DNA of 64,000 nt from Acidobacteriota bacterium (GCA_003388555.1 QQVD01000037.1:62001-126000); one strand, 5' to 3'. Positions 34,953 through 44,833 are shown, numbered from the stretch's first letter. The notes: generated from the sequence alone by a model not told the origin. Program-made: numbers and translations.

Positions 34953-37900
34953 TCGCAGTCGAACGCCTCGATGTCGAGCACCGGCTCGTACGGCGGTCCG
35001 AGCGGCGACTCGTAGATCCTCTCGGTTCCGTCGGCGGTGTCGGTGACGACCATCCGGGTGGCGACGTCGGTCAGTCCCCCGGCGAAGACCCAACGGTGCT
35101 GGTTGATGGAACAGCCGTCGAGGACCTTGACCAGCAGCTCGAGGTTGTCGGGCTCGAAGAACCAGAACGTGCCGGTGTCCCGGGTCAGCTCGAGGGGGCG
35201 TCCCGGTCCCGCGGCGAGGTCGCTGTTCCAGTCGACGGCGATCTCGAAGCGACCCTCGACGAGACAGAGCAGATCGTCCGGTGCGCCGGGCGGGCAGCTC
35301 GGCGTCGGCGCCAGGGCCGCGGTCGCACCGAGCACTGCGGATGCCCGGTGGGATCGGCGTGACGGATCGTCGGGTCGGTGGCGGCTCGAAGTCGTCGACG
35401 CGGCCCCGGCCTCGTCGCAGAACGGGAAGGCCGCGGTGTCGAGGACCGGCTCGAAGGGCGTGCCCAGGGGACTGGAGAAGTCCTTGCTGGCGCCACTGAT
35501 GCGATCGGTCACCGTGAGCTCGACCTCGACATCGGTGAGCCCGGTCACGAAGACCCAGTAGTTCTGGTTGATGGAGCAGCCGTCGAGGACCTTGAGGAAG
35601 ATCTCGACGTTGTCGGCCTCGAAGAACCAGAAGTAGCCGCTGTCGGTGGTCAGACCGATCGGTCGCCCCTCGCCGCTGACGCCGCCGGCGGTGCGGAACG
35701 AGACCTCGACCGCGAAGCGCTCCTGGTTGAGGCAGAGGGCGAGTGGCTGGCCGTCCGGGCACAGGCCGAAGGCGAGGTCGTCGTCGAACACGGTTCCGGT
35801 GGCGACCCGGCGGGCGCCGAGGGCGGCGCCCGAGGTCGCGACGATGCGCGTCCGCAGCGTCTCGAGCGGCTCGATCCGATCGTCGTCGACCAGCGGTACG
35901 GCGAAGGTGCGGCTGCCGTCCTCACCGTCGTCCCAGTCGAGTTGCAGCGACTGCGGCGTGAGGTAGTCGGATCCCGGCTGCGCCTCGACCGGCACGATCT
36001 CGAGCAGCACCGAGGCCGTGCCCGAGTCGCCGCCGCTGCGCACCAATTCGAAGTCGATCGAGGCGTCGGCCTCGGAGGCGGTGTACGAGCTGGCGGCGAA
36101 GCCGATGGCGCCGGCCGGCGGAGTGTCGTCGTCGAGCAGCTCGACGGTGACCTGGGCCGGGCTGCCCGGCTGTGAGTTGACGAACTGGTCGAGCCGCACC
36201 ACAAAGCTCTCGCTGCCCTCGACCAGCTGGTCATCGACCAGGGTGACGGTGTAGATCCGATCGGAGCCGTCGCCCGCCTCCCACTCGAGCGTCTGGGACG
36301 GGGCCAGGAAGTCGGCCGGCACGGAGGCGGTCGCCGGCTGGCCGGTCACCCGCACCGAGGCGTCGAGCTCGAGCGAGCCGGTGCGCCGCACCACGAGATC
36401 GAGCTCGCCGTCGGCCTCCCCCACCTCGACGGCCCCACTGGCGAAGCGGATCTGCGACAGCCCGACGTCATCGTCGACGATCTCCACCGACATGGCCGAG
36501 GGTGCGCCCAGTCCGGCGTCTTCGAGGTCGGTGAGGATCACCTCGAAGAGCTCGTCTCCCTCCACCAGGTCGTCGTCGAGAAGAGTCACGTTGAAGCTGC
36601 GCGCGGTGCCGTCGCCGGCCGGCCAGGCCAGCGCCCGGTCGATCGCCACGTAGTCGAGGCCGGCGCTGGCCGAGAGGTCCTGGGTGATCGCACGTGCCGA
36701 GGCAGGTGTCGCGAGGGAGCCGCTGCGCACCACCGTCACGGTCACCGAGCCGCTGGACTCGCCGACGCTGCGACCGGCATCGGCGAAGGCGAGCAGCGAG
36801 ACGCTGGCGGAGTCGTCGTCGACGATCTCCAGCTCGGCCTGGGAACTGCTCCCGAGCACCGCGCCCCCGGTGGCGGCCGAGAGCCCGACGATCAGGTTCT
36901 CGGTGCCTTCCGGCTGTTCGTCGTCGAGCACCACGATCTCGACCTGGCGGTCGCTGTCGTCTCCGTCCTGCCACGCCAGGCTCTCGGTGAGGAGGGTCGC
37001 GTCCTCGGGCCCGGCCGAGCCGCCGAGCCGCACCACCGAGACCCCGACCGCGCCCGCGGCGCCTCCCGTGCGGCTGACCTCGAAGGTGACCGTGCCGTCC
37101 GCCTCGCTGATGCTGCGTGAAGTGGTGACGAACTGCAGGCTGCCGGCCGCCGCATCGTCGTCGAGCAGCGCCAGCTCGGCGAAGGCGGGCTCCCCGAGGA
37201 AGGCGCCGGGGCTCGGATCGAAGAGCACCAGGTCGACGCTCTCCTCCCCCTCGACCAGGGAATCCCCGATCAGCGGCACCAGCACCTCTCGCGGCGCCAC
37301 GTCCCCGTCGGCCCAGGTCAGGGTCAGGGTCGTCTCCTCGTAGTCGGCGCCGGGCGTGGCGGAGAGCTCCTCGGTGGTGAACTGGACGCTGATCTCGCCG
37401 GCCAGCGCCGAGCCGCGGGTCACCACCACGGAGGCGAAGTCGGCCTCCTCGTCGCTGGTGAATCGGGACTGCGCGAAGCGCACGACGTCTCCGGGCGGGG
37501 GATCGTCCTCGAGCAACGTCACCCTGGTCTCGCGCACGGCTCCGAGCTGGGCGCCACCCTGGGGATCGGAAAGCGAGACGAGGAAGGTCTCGTCGCCTTC
37601 GTACGCGAGGTCGTCGAAGAGAGTCAGCGAGAGCAGCCGATCGCCGGTCTCGCCATCGGCCCACGTGAGCAGGCCCGTGCTCGACTGGTAGTCGGCCCCC
37701 GCCGTGGCTGTCTCGTCGGCGCTGGTGAAGCGCGCCGAGGCGGCGCCGACGCTGCCGCCGGTGCGTCGTGCCGCCAGCGTGACGGTGCCTGCGTTCTCGG
37801 CGAAGGCGGCGGCGCTGCCGACCAGCTCGATGCGACCGCTGTCGAAGATCTCGACGCTGGCTGAGCCCTGCGCCCCGCCGCAGCCCAGGTTGACCGCCGA

Positions 37901-38209
37901 GACGCCCTTGATCCCCGGCTCCGCCCAGGAGAGTTGGATCGTCGCGGTCGAGGTCGGGCCAGTCGCCTGGGCACCGTCGGTGAACCAGGTCCAACCGCCG
38001 GCGATCGCCGCGCAGCCCGAGGCCTGCGCCTCGAAGACCAGGAGCTCCCCGACCGCACCGTTCGCCGGACCGGTGATCGAGATCCCCTGCGCTGCGGCGG
38101 GCTCCGCCGGCAGCACGACCGCCAGCACCACTGCGCCGACCGCGGTGGTCAGAGCCGTGAGAAGGCGGCAGGCCGGGCGGCGCTGGAGCATGGATGGGCG
38201 GAGGGACAT
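34949..38209 (-). CDS. Secreted multi-Calx-beta protein with a duplicated C-terminal domain
   Basis: A 1086-residue exported protein. Residues 1-41 are a signal peptide (LLTALTTAVGAVVLAVVLPA, cleavage after AAA). An Ig/PKD-like region (~42-125) with paired Cys comes next, then about six Calx-beta repeats of ~105 residues, each with an E-x-x-G start and a DYxxxxxTLTWADGD...EGDExFxVxL ending, e.g. GADYQSSTGLLTWADGETGD. Calx-beta domains bind Ca2+ and serve in adhesion. The last ~250 residues hold two copies of one domain with FWFFEADNVEIFLKVLDGCS and FWFFEPDNLELLVKVLDGCS, then YWVF/RWVF and a Tyr/Phe-rich end. I choose ATG 38209; ATG 38191 is also possible and neither has a good ribosome-binding site. 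Role: cell-surface or extracellular adhesion, by inference. Confidence 0.82.
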   Translation of the reverse strand: MSLRPSMLQRRPACRLLTALTTAVGAVVLAVVLPAEPAAAQGISITGPANGAVGELLVFEAQASGCAAIAGGWTWFTDGAQATGPTSTATIQLSWAEPGIKGVSAVNLGCGGAQGSASVEIFDSGRIELVGSAAAFAENAGTVTLAARRTGGSVGAASARFTSADETATAGADYQSSTGLLTWADGETGDRLLSLTLFDDLAYEGDETFLVSLSDPQGGAQLGAVRETRVTLLEDDPPPGDVVRFAQSRFTSDEEADFASVVVTRGSALAGEISVQFTTEELSATPGADYEETTLTLTWADGDVAPREVLVPLIGDSLVEGEESVDLVLFDPSPGAFLGEPAFAELALLDDDAAAGSLQFVTTSRSISEADGTVTFEVSRTGGAAGAVGVSVVRLGGSAGPEDATLLTESLAWQDGDDSDRQVEIVVLDDEQPEGTENLIVGLSAATGGAVLGSSSQAELEIVDDDSASVSLLAFADAGRSVGESSGSVTVTVVRSGSLATPASARAITQDLSASAGLDYVAIDRALAWPAGDGTARSFNVTLLDDDLVEGDELFEVILTDLEDAGLGAPSAMSVEIVDDDVGLSQIRFASGAVEVGEADGELDLVVRRTGSLELDASVRVTGQPATASVPADFLAPSQTLEWEAGDGSDRIYTVTLVDDQLVEGSESFVVRLDQFVNSQPGSPAQVTVELLDDDTPPAGAIGFAASSYTASEADASIDFELVRSGGDSGTASVLLEIVPVEAQPGSDYLTPQSLQLDWDDGEDGSRTFAVPLVDDDRIEPLETLRTRIVATSGAALGARRVATGTVFDDDLAFGLCPDGQPLALCLNQERFAVEVSFRTAGGVSGEGRPIGLTTDSGYFWFFEADNVEIFLKVLDGCSINQNYWVFVTGLTDVEVELTVTDRISGASKDFSSPLGTPFEPVLDTAAFPFCDEAGAASTTSSRHRPDDPSRRSHRASAVLGATAALAPTPSCPPGAPDDLLCLVEGRFEIAVDWNSDLAAGPGRPLELTRDTGTFWFFEPDNLELLVKVLDGCSINQHRWVFAGGLTDVATRMVVTDTADGTERIYESPLGPPYEPVLDIEAFDCE

Positions 38210-38337
38210 GGGACGGCGGCCGTTCTCGGAGGCGCAGTATGTCACCCCGACATCCGCACAGTGGCACCTGGGCCGGAGTCGGGCCTGCCGCCCGACGTGG
38301 ATCTCTGGCGCGGTCGCGGTCCGGTGCCGCGTTCCCC

Positions 38338-39840
38338 TCAGGGGGAGGGCGCGGAGCGCTGCAGGTCCGCGAAGGCCCGGAAGGCGGGCGAGAAGAAGCG
38401 CTCGGGGATCTCGAGCTCGGGCTGCGCTCGCCACAGCTGGCTCAGCAGCTCGGCGGCGCGGTCGCGCAGCCGCGCCGACTCCTCGGCGGCTGCCGGCTCG
38501 CCCGCCTCCTCGGGGTGCGTTGCGACGGCCTCGGGCGTGCCAGCCGTGGCGAGCCTGGACTGCGACCAGGTCGCCGCCGCGAGCAGGAGCCGGCGCTGCA
38601 CCTCGAGCTCGCGACGCGAGGGGAACGAGATCGACTCCAGCAACCGCGTCGACTCGTCGTAGCGGCCGCCGAAGTAGCTGCGCGCGGCGCGCCCCAGGCG
38701 TTGCTCGGCGGTGCCGGCCTCGGTGGTGGCCGGGCCGGAGGGCGGTGGCGCCGCGACCTCGTCGCGGCCGGGCGCCGCGGTCGGCGTCTCGTCGCCCTCG
38801 TCCCCGGCGGCGCGCGGTTCGGGCCGCTCGGCGGGCACCTGCTGCGCCGCGGTCTCGGCGCGCTCCTCCGCCGCGACGTCGCGCTCGAGCTGCGAGAAGG
38901 CCGTCGAGAGGCGGCGGGCCTCGCTGGTGATGCGGTCGAGGGTGCCGGGGTCAGCGCCGCGCAGGTCGGCGCGCAGCTGTTCGAGCTGCCGTCCGGACGC
39001 CTCCCAGCGGTTGCGCAGCGGTGCTCGTCGCCTGAGGGCGCGCTGGGAGCCGGCCGCGCGCAGACGATCGGCCAGCCGCTGGCGCGCCGCCTCGGCAGCT
39101 TCGACCGCGGCGGTGGCGTCGCGCAGACCGGTGTCGGGTTGCGGCCGCGCCGGCGGCGAGGCAGGAGCGGCTCCGGCGATCTTGATGTTGACGTCGCGCC
39201 GCACCGTGGACCATTCGGTACGGGTGCGTTCGATGAGGTCGGCCGCCTCGCGGATGGCGGCCAGGTCGCTGGCCTGCATGCCGCCGTCGAAGCGTTCCCC
39301 GGCGGCCCGCAGCAGCTCACGCGCCTGCTCGATGCGCGTCGCGATGCTGGAGTTCTCGCTCAGCACCCGCGCCCCGACTCCATCGGCCACCGACTGCTCG
39401 ACCTGGGCAGCGAGCTCGCGTACCTCTTCGAGAGCGCTGCGAGTCGAGTCGACGCTGTCGGCGAGCAGGTTGCGGCGGCAGCCGTTCGCGGCGGTGCTCG
39501 CCTCCTCGAAGTAGCGTCTGGCGTCGCGCGCCGCGATCCCCTGAGCCTCGCTGCGGGTGAAGGCGGCGAGCGCCTCTTCACAGCGGTCGAGGCGGGCGAG
39601 GGCGATGGTGAGGAAGGTGTGGGGCACGTAGGCGACGCGTTGGAAGGCCGAAACGCTGACCCGGTCGGCGCTCTCGGTGGGACGCTGGCGCAGGGCGCGC
39701 AACATCGCCGTGGCGGAGTCGTTCCAGCGCTGTTCGCTGTAGGCCTGCACTCCTGCCTTGAACTCCTCCTCGTAGTCGGCGGCCGCCGGTGTCACCGCGG
39801 CGAGCCCGAATCCGACCGCCAGCAGCAGCCGCCGAGCCAT
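38338..39840 (-). CDS. Exported helical-repeat protein, partner of the Ser/Thr kinase
   Basis: A 500-residue protein with a signal peptide (LLLAVGFGLAAVTPAAA). The mature N-terminus looks like TPR-type helices: YEEEFKAGVQAYSEQRWNDS and YVPHTFLTIALARLDRCEEA, with YFEEASTAANGC behind. The middle is a long coiled-coil-like stretch (~130-330), and a Pro/Glu-rich linker leads to a second TPR-like part (LGRAARSYFGGRYDESTRLL). No enzyme motif is seen. It begins 56 bases after the kinase stop in the same direction, so the pair is likely one transcript. In this phylum such proteins are often encoded next to PknB-type kinases; the role is unknown. Confidence 0.7.
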   Translation of the reverse strand: MARRLLLAVGFGLAAVTPAAADYEEEFKAGVQAYSEQRWNDSATAMLRALRQRPTESADRVSVSAFQRVAYVPHTFLTIALARLDRCEEALAAFTRSEAQGIAARDARRYFEEASTAANGCRRNLLADSVDSTRSALEEVRELAAQVEQSVADGVGARVLSENSSIATRIEQARELLRAAGERFDGGMQASDLAAIREAADLIERTRTEWSTVRRDVNIKIAGAAPASPPARPQPDTGLRDATAAVEAAEAARQRLADRLRAAGSQRALRRRAPLRNRWEASGRQLEQLRADLRGADPGTLDRITSEARRLSTAFSQLERDVAAEERAETAAQQVPAERPEPRAAGDEGDETPTAAPGRDEVAAPPPSGPATTEAGTAEQRLGRAARSYFGGRYDESTRLLESISFPSRRELEVQRRLLLAAATWSQSRLATAGTPEAVATHPEEAGEPAAAEESARLRDRAAELLSQLWRAQPELEIPERFFSPAFRAFADLQRSAPSP

Positions 39841-39896
39841 TGCGGAGGATCTCACTCCGGGGCGGCGACGGTCGGCTCCCTCTCCGGGTGCTCGCC

Positions 39897-42542
39897 TCAC
39901 GGGTCGTCTCCTGCCTCCAGGCCGATGCTCTGGAGATATTCGTCGGCCAGCTGTACGAACTCCACTCGCTGCGAGGTAGAAGTTCCATCGGCGAGGGCTT
40001 CGATCTCGACCGAGCGCGTCTGGCCGCCGTGGGTGAGGACGGCGGTGTAGCGCCCCGGCGCGAGCTGCAGCCGCAGCGGCGTCGTGCGCTGCGCCTCCGC
40101 GGGCGGCTGGTCGGCCTCGAGGCCCGCCGCGGCCGAGGCGTCCTCGCCAGCCAGCGCCGTGGGCCACGGCACCGCATCGCCCGTCTCGGTGCGAAGCTCC
40201 TCGAGCACGGCCCAGGGTGCCGCGTCGAGTACGACGGTGGCGCTGGTCGCGGCCGTCGGCGCGGGGTCGCCGTCGCCACCGATCAGGCTGACCAACCAGA
40301 TAACCAGCAGCAGGCCGAGGACCGCCGCCGCCACGTACCAGGCCCAGCGTGGCAGCGTGAAGCCGTGTCCGCCGCGGCTGACGGTGGGGCCGGCGAGATC
40401 CTCTGGCGTCGGCATCTCCACGCTGCGTGCCCGCACGGGGGCGAAGCCGCGCCCTTCCGAGGGCTGCGGCGCAGGCGCCGCCGGCTGCGACGGTGGCGTC
40501 GCCCGGGCCGCGGGAGGGGCCGGTGGAGCGGACCTCGCGGCCGGCGGTGGCGCGGACCGCTCCCGCGGAGGCGCGGAACGCTCCCGCGGTGGCACCTCGG
40601 CGGTCTCGAAGGGGCCCGAGTCGCTGGCGCTCCGCCGTCCCTCTTCGCGCTCGCCGCGATGTGCCGCGGCGATCGCCTCGTGCTTCTTCTGCAGCTCGTC
40701 CCAGCTGGTCAGCAACGTCGGCTGCTCGGACTGATCGCCGCTCTCGCCCGGAGGAGGAGTGAGACGGACGCCGCCAGAGCGGGGTGCCGACTCCTCGCCC
40801 TCCGTCTGGCGCGGCTGCGAGGCAGTCTTCCCGGATGGGCCCAGGGGAGCCGGGGCGCCGAACACCGTCGGTGCCTCGTGCAGATCGGTGACCGCGGAGT
40901 CGTCGGAGACGCCATCGTCCTCGGCGACGTCACCGGCGTCGGCGGCATCGTCTGCAGGGCCGCCGGTCCGCGCCGCCGAGACGCCGGAGGCCTCGCCGCC
41001 CTGTTTCGGGTCTGCCGGTCGCGAGGGCTCCGGCCTGGGCGGGCCCTCCGGCACCACCGTCGGGGGCTCGTCGACGCTGCGCAGCCGCTCGCGCAGGTGG
41101 AGGAGCTCGGTGTCCTCCGGATCGATGTCGCCGGCCTTCTCGAGCTCGTCGCGCGCCGCCTCGAGATCCCCGGCGTCGAGCGCCGCCTTGCCCGCCACCA
41201 GCCGCCGGCGCAGCTTGACCTGCCGCGAGACCGCGATGACGGCCGGCACCTCCCCGAACCGTTCACGCGCCTCGGAGAGTGTCTTCTCGGCCTGGGTGAG
41301 CTGGCGGTTCTCGACCTGCTGGCGAGTCCGGCGCACCAGGTCGGTGAGGCGCTGCTCCGCCGGCCCGTCGACTGCCGGCGCCGGTTCGCCCAGCGGTGCT
41401 TCCGCCGCGGGCTCCGGCTCCGCCGGCGGCTCCGGCACCGGCTTGGCGCGATCGGTCGGCGCGGCTCTGGCAGAGTGCTCCGCGGTGCCCTGACGCTGCA
41501 TCGAGATCAGGCGAGCGTGCAGAGTACGAAAGGGGACCTGATCGCCGAAGTCGTCCTGGGCTTCGATCAGGGCGCGTGCGGCGGCATCGAGGTTGCCGTT
41601 GGCGAGCAGGTTCTCGATGTGGTTGCGCGCCTTCGTCATCGCCTGCTGGCGCAGCTTCTCGGGATCCGCTCCGGCGCGCGCCTGGGGCTTCGCAGGCTGC
41701 GCCGGCAGGAAGATGTCTGGCTTCCCGGCGAGAGCTTCCAAGGCGCGCTCGAACCCTTGGATGATCGGTCGGAAGGTGGCGGGCCGGTCGCTCGCCGCCT
41801 TCTCGACGCAGCGTGCGATCAGGTCGTCGACGCCCTGCGGCACCTCAGGCCAGAGCTCGCGGACGCGGGTCGGAGTCTGGTGGAGGATCTGGTAGAAGAG
41901 CGACGAGATCGTGTCGGCATCGTAGAGCCGGCGATAGGTCATCAGCTCGAAGGCGAGTACGCCGAAGGAGTAGATGTCCGAACGGTTGTCGACCGTGTCG
42001 CCGCGCAGCTGCTCGGGGGAGAGATAGGCGGGGGTGCCGAGCGTCGTGCCGGTCTGGGTGAGCTGGGTGTCGACGCCGGCGACCTTGGCGATGCCGAAGT
42101 CCATGATCTTGATCCGGCCGTCTTCGAGCACCCGCAGGTTGCTGGGCTTGATGTCGCGGTGGGTGATGCCCTGCTCGTGAGCGAAACCGAGCCCGCTCGC
42201 GGCCTGCTGGAGGAAGTTCAGCTTGGCGGCGAGACTCAGGCGCTCACGGCGCTCGATGATGTGATCGAGGTCCTCGCCGGAGAGGAACTCCTGCACCAGG
42301 TATGGGACGTCGTCCTGGAAGCCGAAGTCGTAGACGACGGTGATGTTGGGGTGCTCTATGTTGCCGGCGATCTCGGCCTCGCGGAGGAATCGGCGCCTCG
42401 TCTCCTCGCTGCCCGAGGTGCAGGTCTTGATCGCCACCATCCGTTTGATGAACGGATCGCGGCCCTTGTAGACGATGCCGAAGCCGCCCTCGCCGATGCG
42501 CTCGAGGATCTCGTATTTGCCAGCCTGTTTGAGATCCTGCAC
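39897..42542 (-). CDS. Membrane Ser/Thr protein kinase (PknB family)
   Basis: An 881-residue Hanks-type kinase. The catalytic domain fills ~8-270: glycine loop IGEGGFGIVYKG, ATP lysine K39 in VAIKTCT, HRDIKPSN (D130), MDFGIAK (148-150), GTPAYLSPEQL and DIYSFGVLAFELMT. A long Pro/Ala-rich linker with helical repeats follows (QVENRQLTQAEKTLSEA, AALDAGDLEAARDELEKAG). One membrane helix lies at ~733-756 (WYVAAAVLGLLLVIWLVSLI), then a ~125-residue C-terminal part with a PEGA-like strand (LRLQLAPGRYTAVLTHGG) outside the cytoplasm. GTG 42542 has AGGAG 11 bases upstream; GTG 42554 is directly adjacent to that site and less likely. Confidence 0.88.
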   Translation of the reverse strand: MQDLKQAGKYEILERIGEGGFGIVYKGRDPFIKRMVAIKTCTSGSEETRRRFLREAEIAGNIEHPNITVVYDFGFQDDVPYLVQEFLSGEDLDHIIERRERLSLAAKLNFLQQAASGLGFAHEQGITHRDIKPSNLRVLEDGRIKIMDFGIAKVAGVDTQLTQTGTTLGTPAYLSPEQLRGDTVDNRSDIYSFGVLAFELMTYRRLYDADTISSLFYQILHQTPTRVRELWPEVPQGVDDLIARCVEKAASDRPATFRPIIQGFERALEALAGKPDIFLPAQPAKPQARAGADPEKLRQQAMTKARNHIENLLANGNLDAAARALIEAQDDFGDQVPFRTLHARLISMQRQGTAEHSARAAPTDRAKPVPEPPAEPEPAAEAPLGEPAPAVDGPAEQRLTDLVRRTRQQVENRQLTQAEKTLSEARERFGEVPAVIAVSRQVKLRRRLVAGKAALDAGDLEAARDELEKAGDIDPEDTELLHLRERLRSVDEPPTVVPEGPPRPEPSRPADPKQGGEASGVSAARTGGPADDAADAGDVAEDDGVSDDSAVTDLHEAPTVFGAPAPLGPSGKTASQPRQTEGEESAPRSGGVRLTPPPGESGDQSEQPTLLTSWDELQKKHEAIAAAHRGEREEGRRSASDSGPFETAEVPPRERSAPPRERSAPPPAARSAPPAPPAARATPPSQPAAPAPQPSEGRGFAPVRARSVEMPTPEDLAGPTVSRGGHGFTLPRWAWYVAAAVLGLLLVIWLVSLIGGDGDPAPTAATSATVVLDAAPWAVLEELRTETGDAVPWPTALAGEDASAAAGLEADQPPAEAQRTTPLRLQLAPGRYTAVLTHGGQTRSVEIEALADGTSTSQRVEFVQLADEYLQSIGLEAGDDP

Positions 42543-42578
42543 GGATCGGAACACTCCTGAAGAAGGATCGCGCGCAGG

Positions 42579-42606
42579 AGTGTACCAGCGACACCAGAGG
42601 TGACGA
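42579..42606 (-). promoter_or_regulatory. Candidate promoter of the kinase operon
   Basis: Reading the minus strand, TCGTCA (42606-42601) and TACACT (42584-42579) are 16 bases apart, about 37 bases before the kinase start. Both hexamers are partial matches. Confidence 0.35.
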
Positions 42607-42929
42607 CGGGCGCGGCCCAGCCCCCGGAGGGGAGCCCCTGGTAGCCCGTTGGCGACCCACTGGCGGGACGGATCGGTCGTCCGCCCGCCGGATCGTGGCA
42701 GCGGCCCCGGGTAGGGCTCGCCCGACCGCGGCGCGCGCCAAGGGGGCTCGAGCGGGAAGTGGCGGGGAGCGACAGGGCGCGGTCAGGCCCGGCGCCTCCC
42801 TCGCCCGGCTCGTCGAGCGTGATCTACAGACTCTCCTCGACGACGAACACCGCGTCGCCTGCGTCGATCCGGTGCGCGCCAGACGACGCAGTTCCCAGCG
42901 CGAGGCTCCGCGGCACCTCAGCAGGCCCC
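42607..42929. other. Intergenic region without a supported gene
   Basis: This gap separates the end of the M28 gene from the kinase promoter. I see no coding signal, RNA gene or strong hairpin. Open frames here have high-GC composition only. Confidence 0.4.
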
Positions 42930-44795
42930 CTAGTTGCGGGCCCGCGGCGTCAGGGTGGTGCTGCGGCGCTCGCCGTCGCGCACGTATTCCACTTCCACCG
43001 GCTGGTCGATCTTCACCGCGTCGAGGGCGTAGGTGTAGTCGTAGATGTTGGCGATCGTCTGGGCGCCGAACTTGACGATGACGTCGCCGCCCCGCAGGCC
43101 GGCCTCTTCGGCCGGGCCGCCGGCGATGACGCCGCTGAGCAGCAGTCCCGAGACCTCGGTCGCGTAGTCGGGGATGGTGCCGGTGAAGGCGCGTACGCTG
43201 TCGCGGTCGCCGCCCTGCTGCCGCTTGGGGGCCACCGGAGTGAAGGCGATGCGCTCCTCTTCGCCGAGCAGCCCCCGCACCACCCGTTCGCCGATCTCGA
43301 CCACCCTACCGAGCTCGCCGTAGTCGATCAGGTGGGCATCGTCGGTGGGTCGGTGGTAGTCCTCGTGGGCGCCGGTGAAGAAGTTCAAAGTCGGGATTTC
43401 TGCCCGGTGGAACGCCGCCGAGTCGGTCGGCAGGTAGGGATCCTCCTGCAGCTGCAGATCCCAGCCGACCAGCAGGTTCGCCTTCTCGAGCAGGCCTGGC
43501 CAGGCGTCGCTGGACCCCACGGCCTGCACGCTGAGGCGGTTGTCGCGGGCGCGACCGACCATGTCGAAGTTGACGTAGGCGGTCACCGGTCCGACCGGAG
43601 CGTCCTCGTCGTCGAGGCGGTCGACGAAGGCGGAGGCGCCGAGCAGGCCGAGCTCCTCGCCCGACCAGAAGGCGACGACCAGGTCGCGTCGCCGCTCCTG
43701 ATCGCGCAACGCGCGCACGATCTCGAGCACCGCAGCGGTTCCGGAGGCGTTGTCGTCGGCGCCGTTGTGCACCGCGTCGGTCTCGTCGGCACGGGCCAGG
43801 GAGTTGCCGCCGTCGCCGCGGCCGAGATGGTCGAAGTGGGCACCCACCACGACGCTCTCCGCCGCGCTGCCCACTGCCGAGCCGGTGGCGTTCGCCGGCA
43901 ACACTCCGAGCACGTTGTGTCCCGAGGACTTCTCGCGCTCCAGCCGGACGGTCAGCTCGATCTCGACCCCGTCGATGGCGAAACCGGCGACGTGCGGGTT
44001 GGCGTCGTCGAAGCCCCGCTGCACCTCCTCCAGCGACCGGTCGGCTCCGAGCAGCTCCTGGGCGAGGGCTCCCGAGACACTGGCGGCGACGATCCCGGAG
44101 CCGGCAATGGCGGTGTCGAAGGTCATCGGCATCACTTCGCCGGCGTTGGGCGAGCGCGGTCCGGTGACCATCAACAGCGCCTTGGCCCCGAGCTGCCGCG
44201 CCGTCATCGCCTTGAAGCGGGGGCCCGAGTAGCGCGCCAGGGTCGCGCGCGCCTCTCCCTCGGCGTCCTCCGGGAAGTAGCGCAACACGACGACGATCTT
44301 GTCCTCGACGTCGAGGGTGGCGTAGGAGTCGTAACCGAAGTCGGCGCTGTCGGGCACCCTGATGCCGTAGCCGGCGAAGACGAGCTCGCCGGAGACTGTG
44401 CCGCTGTCGGAGAACGAGAGTGCCTGCACCACGTCGGCACCGACGAAGGACCTGTCTTCGCCGTCGCGCCGCGCGATGAGAGCGCTGCCGGTGTCGCGGC
44501 TGCCCGAGGTGAACTCGAACGGCGACAGGTAGCCGTCCTGCCGCAGCGGCTTCACTCCGAGGTCGGCGAGTTGCTTCGAAAGATACTCGGCCGCCTTGCG
44601 CTCGCCTTCGGTGCCGGTCAGCCGGCCCTCCATGGCGTCGGCGGCGAGGACTTCGACGTGGCCACGCAGGAGATCACCTGCCGTCGGAGACTCGTTCGTC
44701 GCCGCGGTCGAGGTGACGGCGGTGGCGAGGAGCGCCAGCCCGAGCAGCATCGGAAGCGGTCTGGAGCGGTGGCGGCGGGGAGGTCTCGGGTGCAT
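42930..44795 (-). CDS. Exported M28 family aminopeptidase with PA and PDZ domains
   Basis: A 621-residue secreted zinc peptidase. Signal peptide: LPMLLGLALLATAVTSTAA. A PA-type insert region (FAGYGIRVPDSADFGYDSY to about residue 290) precedes the M28 core: VVVGAHFDHLG, HNGADDNASGTAAVLE, VVAFWSGEELGLLGA, AYVNFDMVGR and FTGAHEDYHRPTDD supply the two-zinc ligands and the catalytic Glu. The final ~95 residues are a PDZ domain (EAGLRGGDVIVKFGAQTI). ATG 44795 has GGAGA 8 bases upstream. It lies 38 bases behind the TolB-like gene, so one transcript is likely. Combined protease and PD40 pairs are common in this phylum and probably serve peptide use outside the inner membrane. Confidence 0.9.
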   Translation of the reverse strand: MHPRPPRRHRSRPLPMLLGLALLATAVTSTAATNESPTAGDLLRGHVEVLAADAMEGRLTGTEGERKAAEYLSKQLADLGVKPLRQDGYLSPFEFTSGSRDTGSALIARRDGEDRSFVGADVVQALSFSDSGTVSGELVFAGYGIRVPDSADFGYDSYATLDVEDKIVVVLRYFPEDAEGEARATLARYSGPRFKAMTARQLGAKALLMVTGPRSPNAGEVMPMTFDTAIAGSGIVAASVSGALAQELLGADRSLEEVQRGFDDANPHVAGFAIDGVEIELTVRLEREKSSGHNVLGVLPANATGSAVGSAAESVVVGAHFDHLGRGDGGNSLARADETDAVHNGADDNASGTAAVLEIVRALRDQERRRDLVVAFWSGEELGLLGASAFVDRLDDEDAPVGPVTAYVNFDMVGRARDNRLSVQAVGSSDAWPGLLEKANLLVGWDLQLQEDPYLPTDSAAFHRAEIPTLNFFTGAHEDYHRPTDDAHLIDYGELGRVVEIGERVVRGLLGEEERIAFTPVAPKRQQGGDRDSVRAFTGTIPDYATEVSGLLLSGVIAGGPAEEAGLRGGDVIVKFGAQTIANIYDYTYALDAVKIDQPVEVEYVRDGERRSTTLTPRARN

Positions 44796-44833
44796 GGTGC
44801 GTGTCTCCGTTGGCAGACGAGCGGATGATCCGG

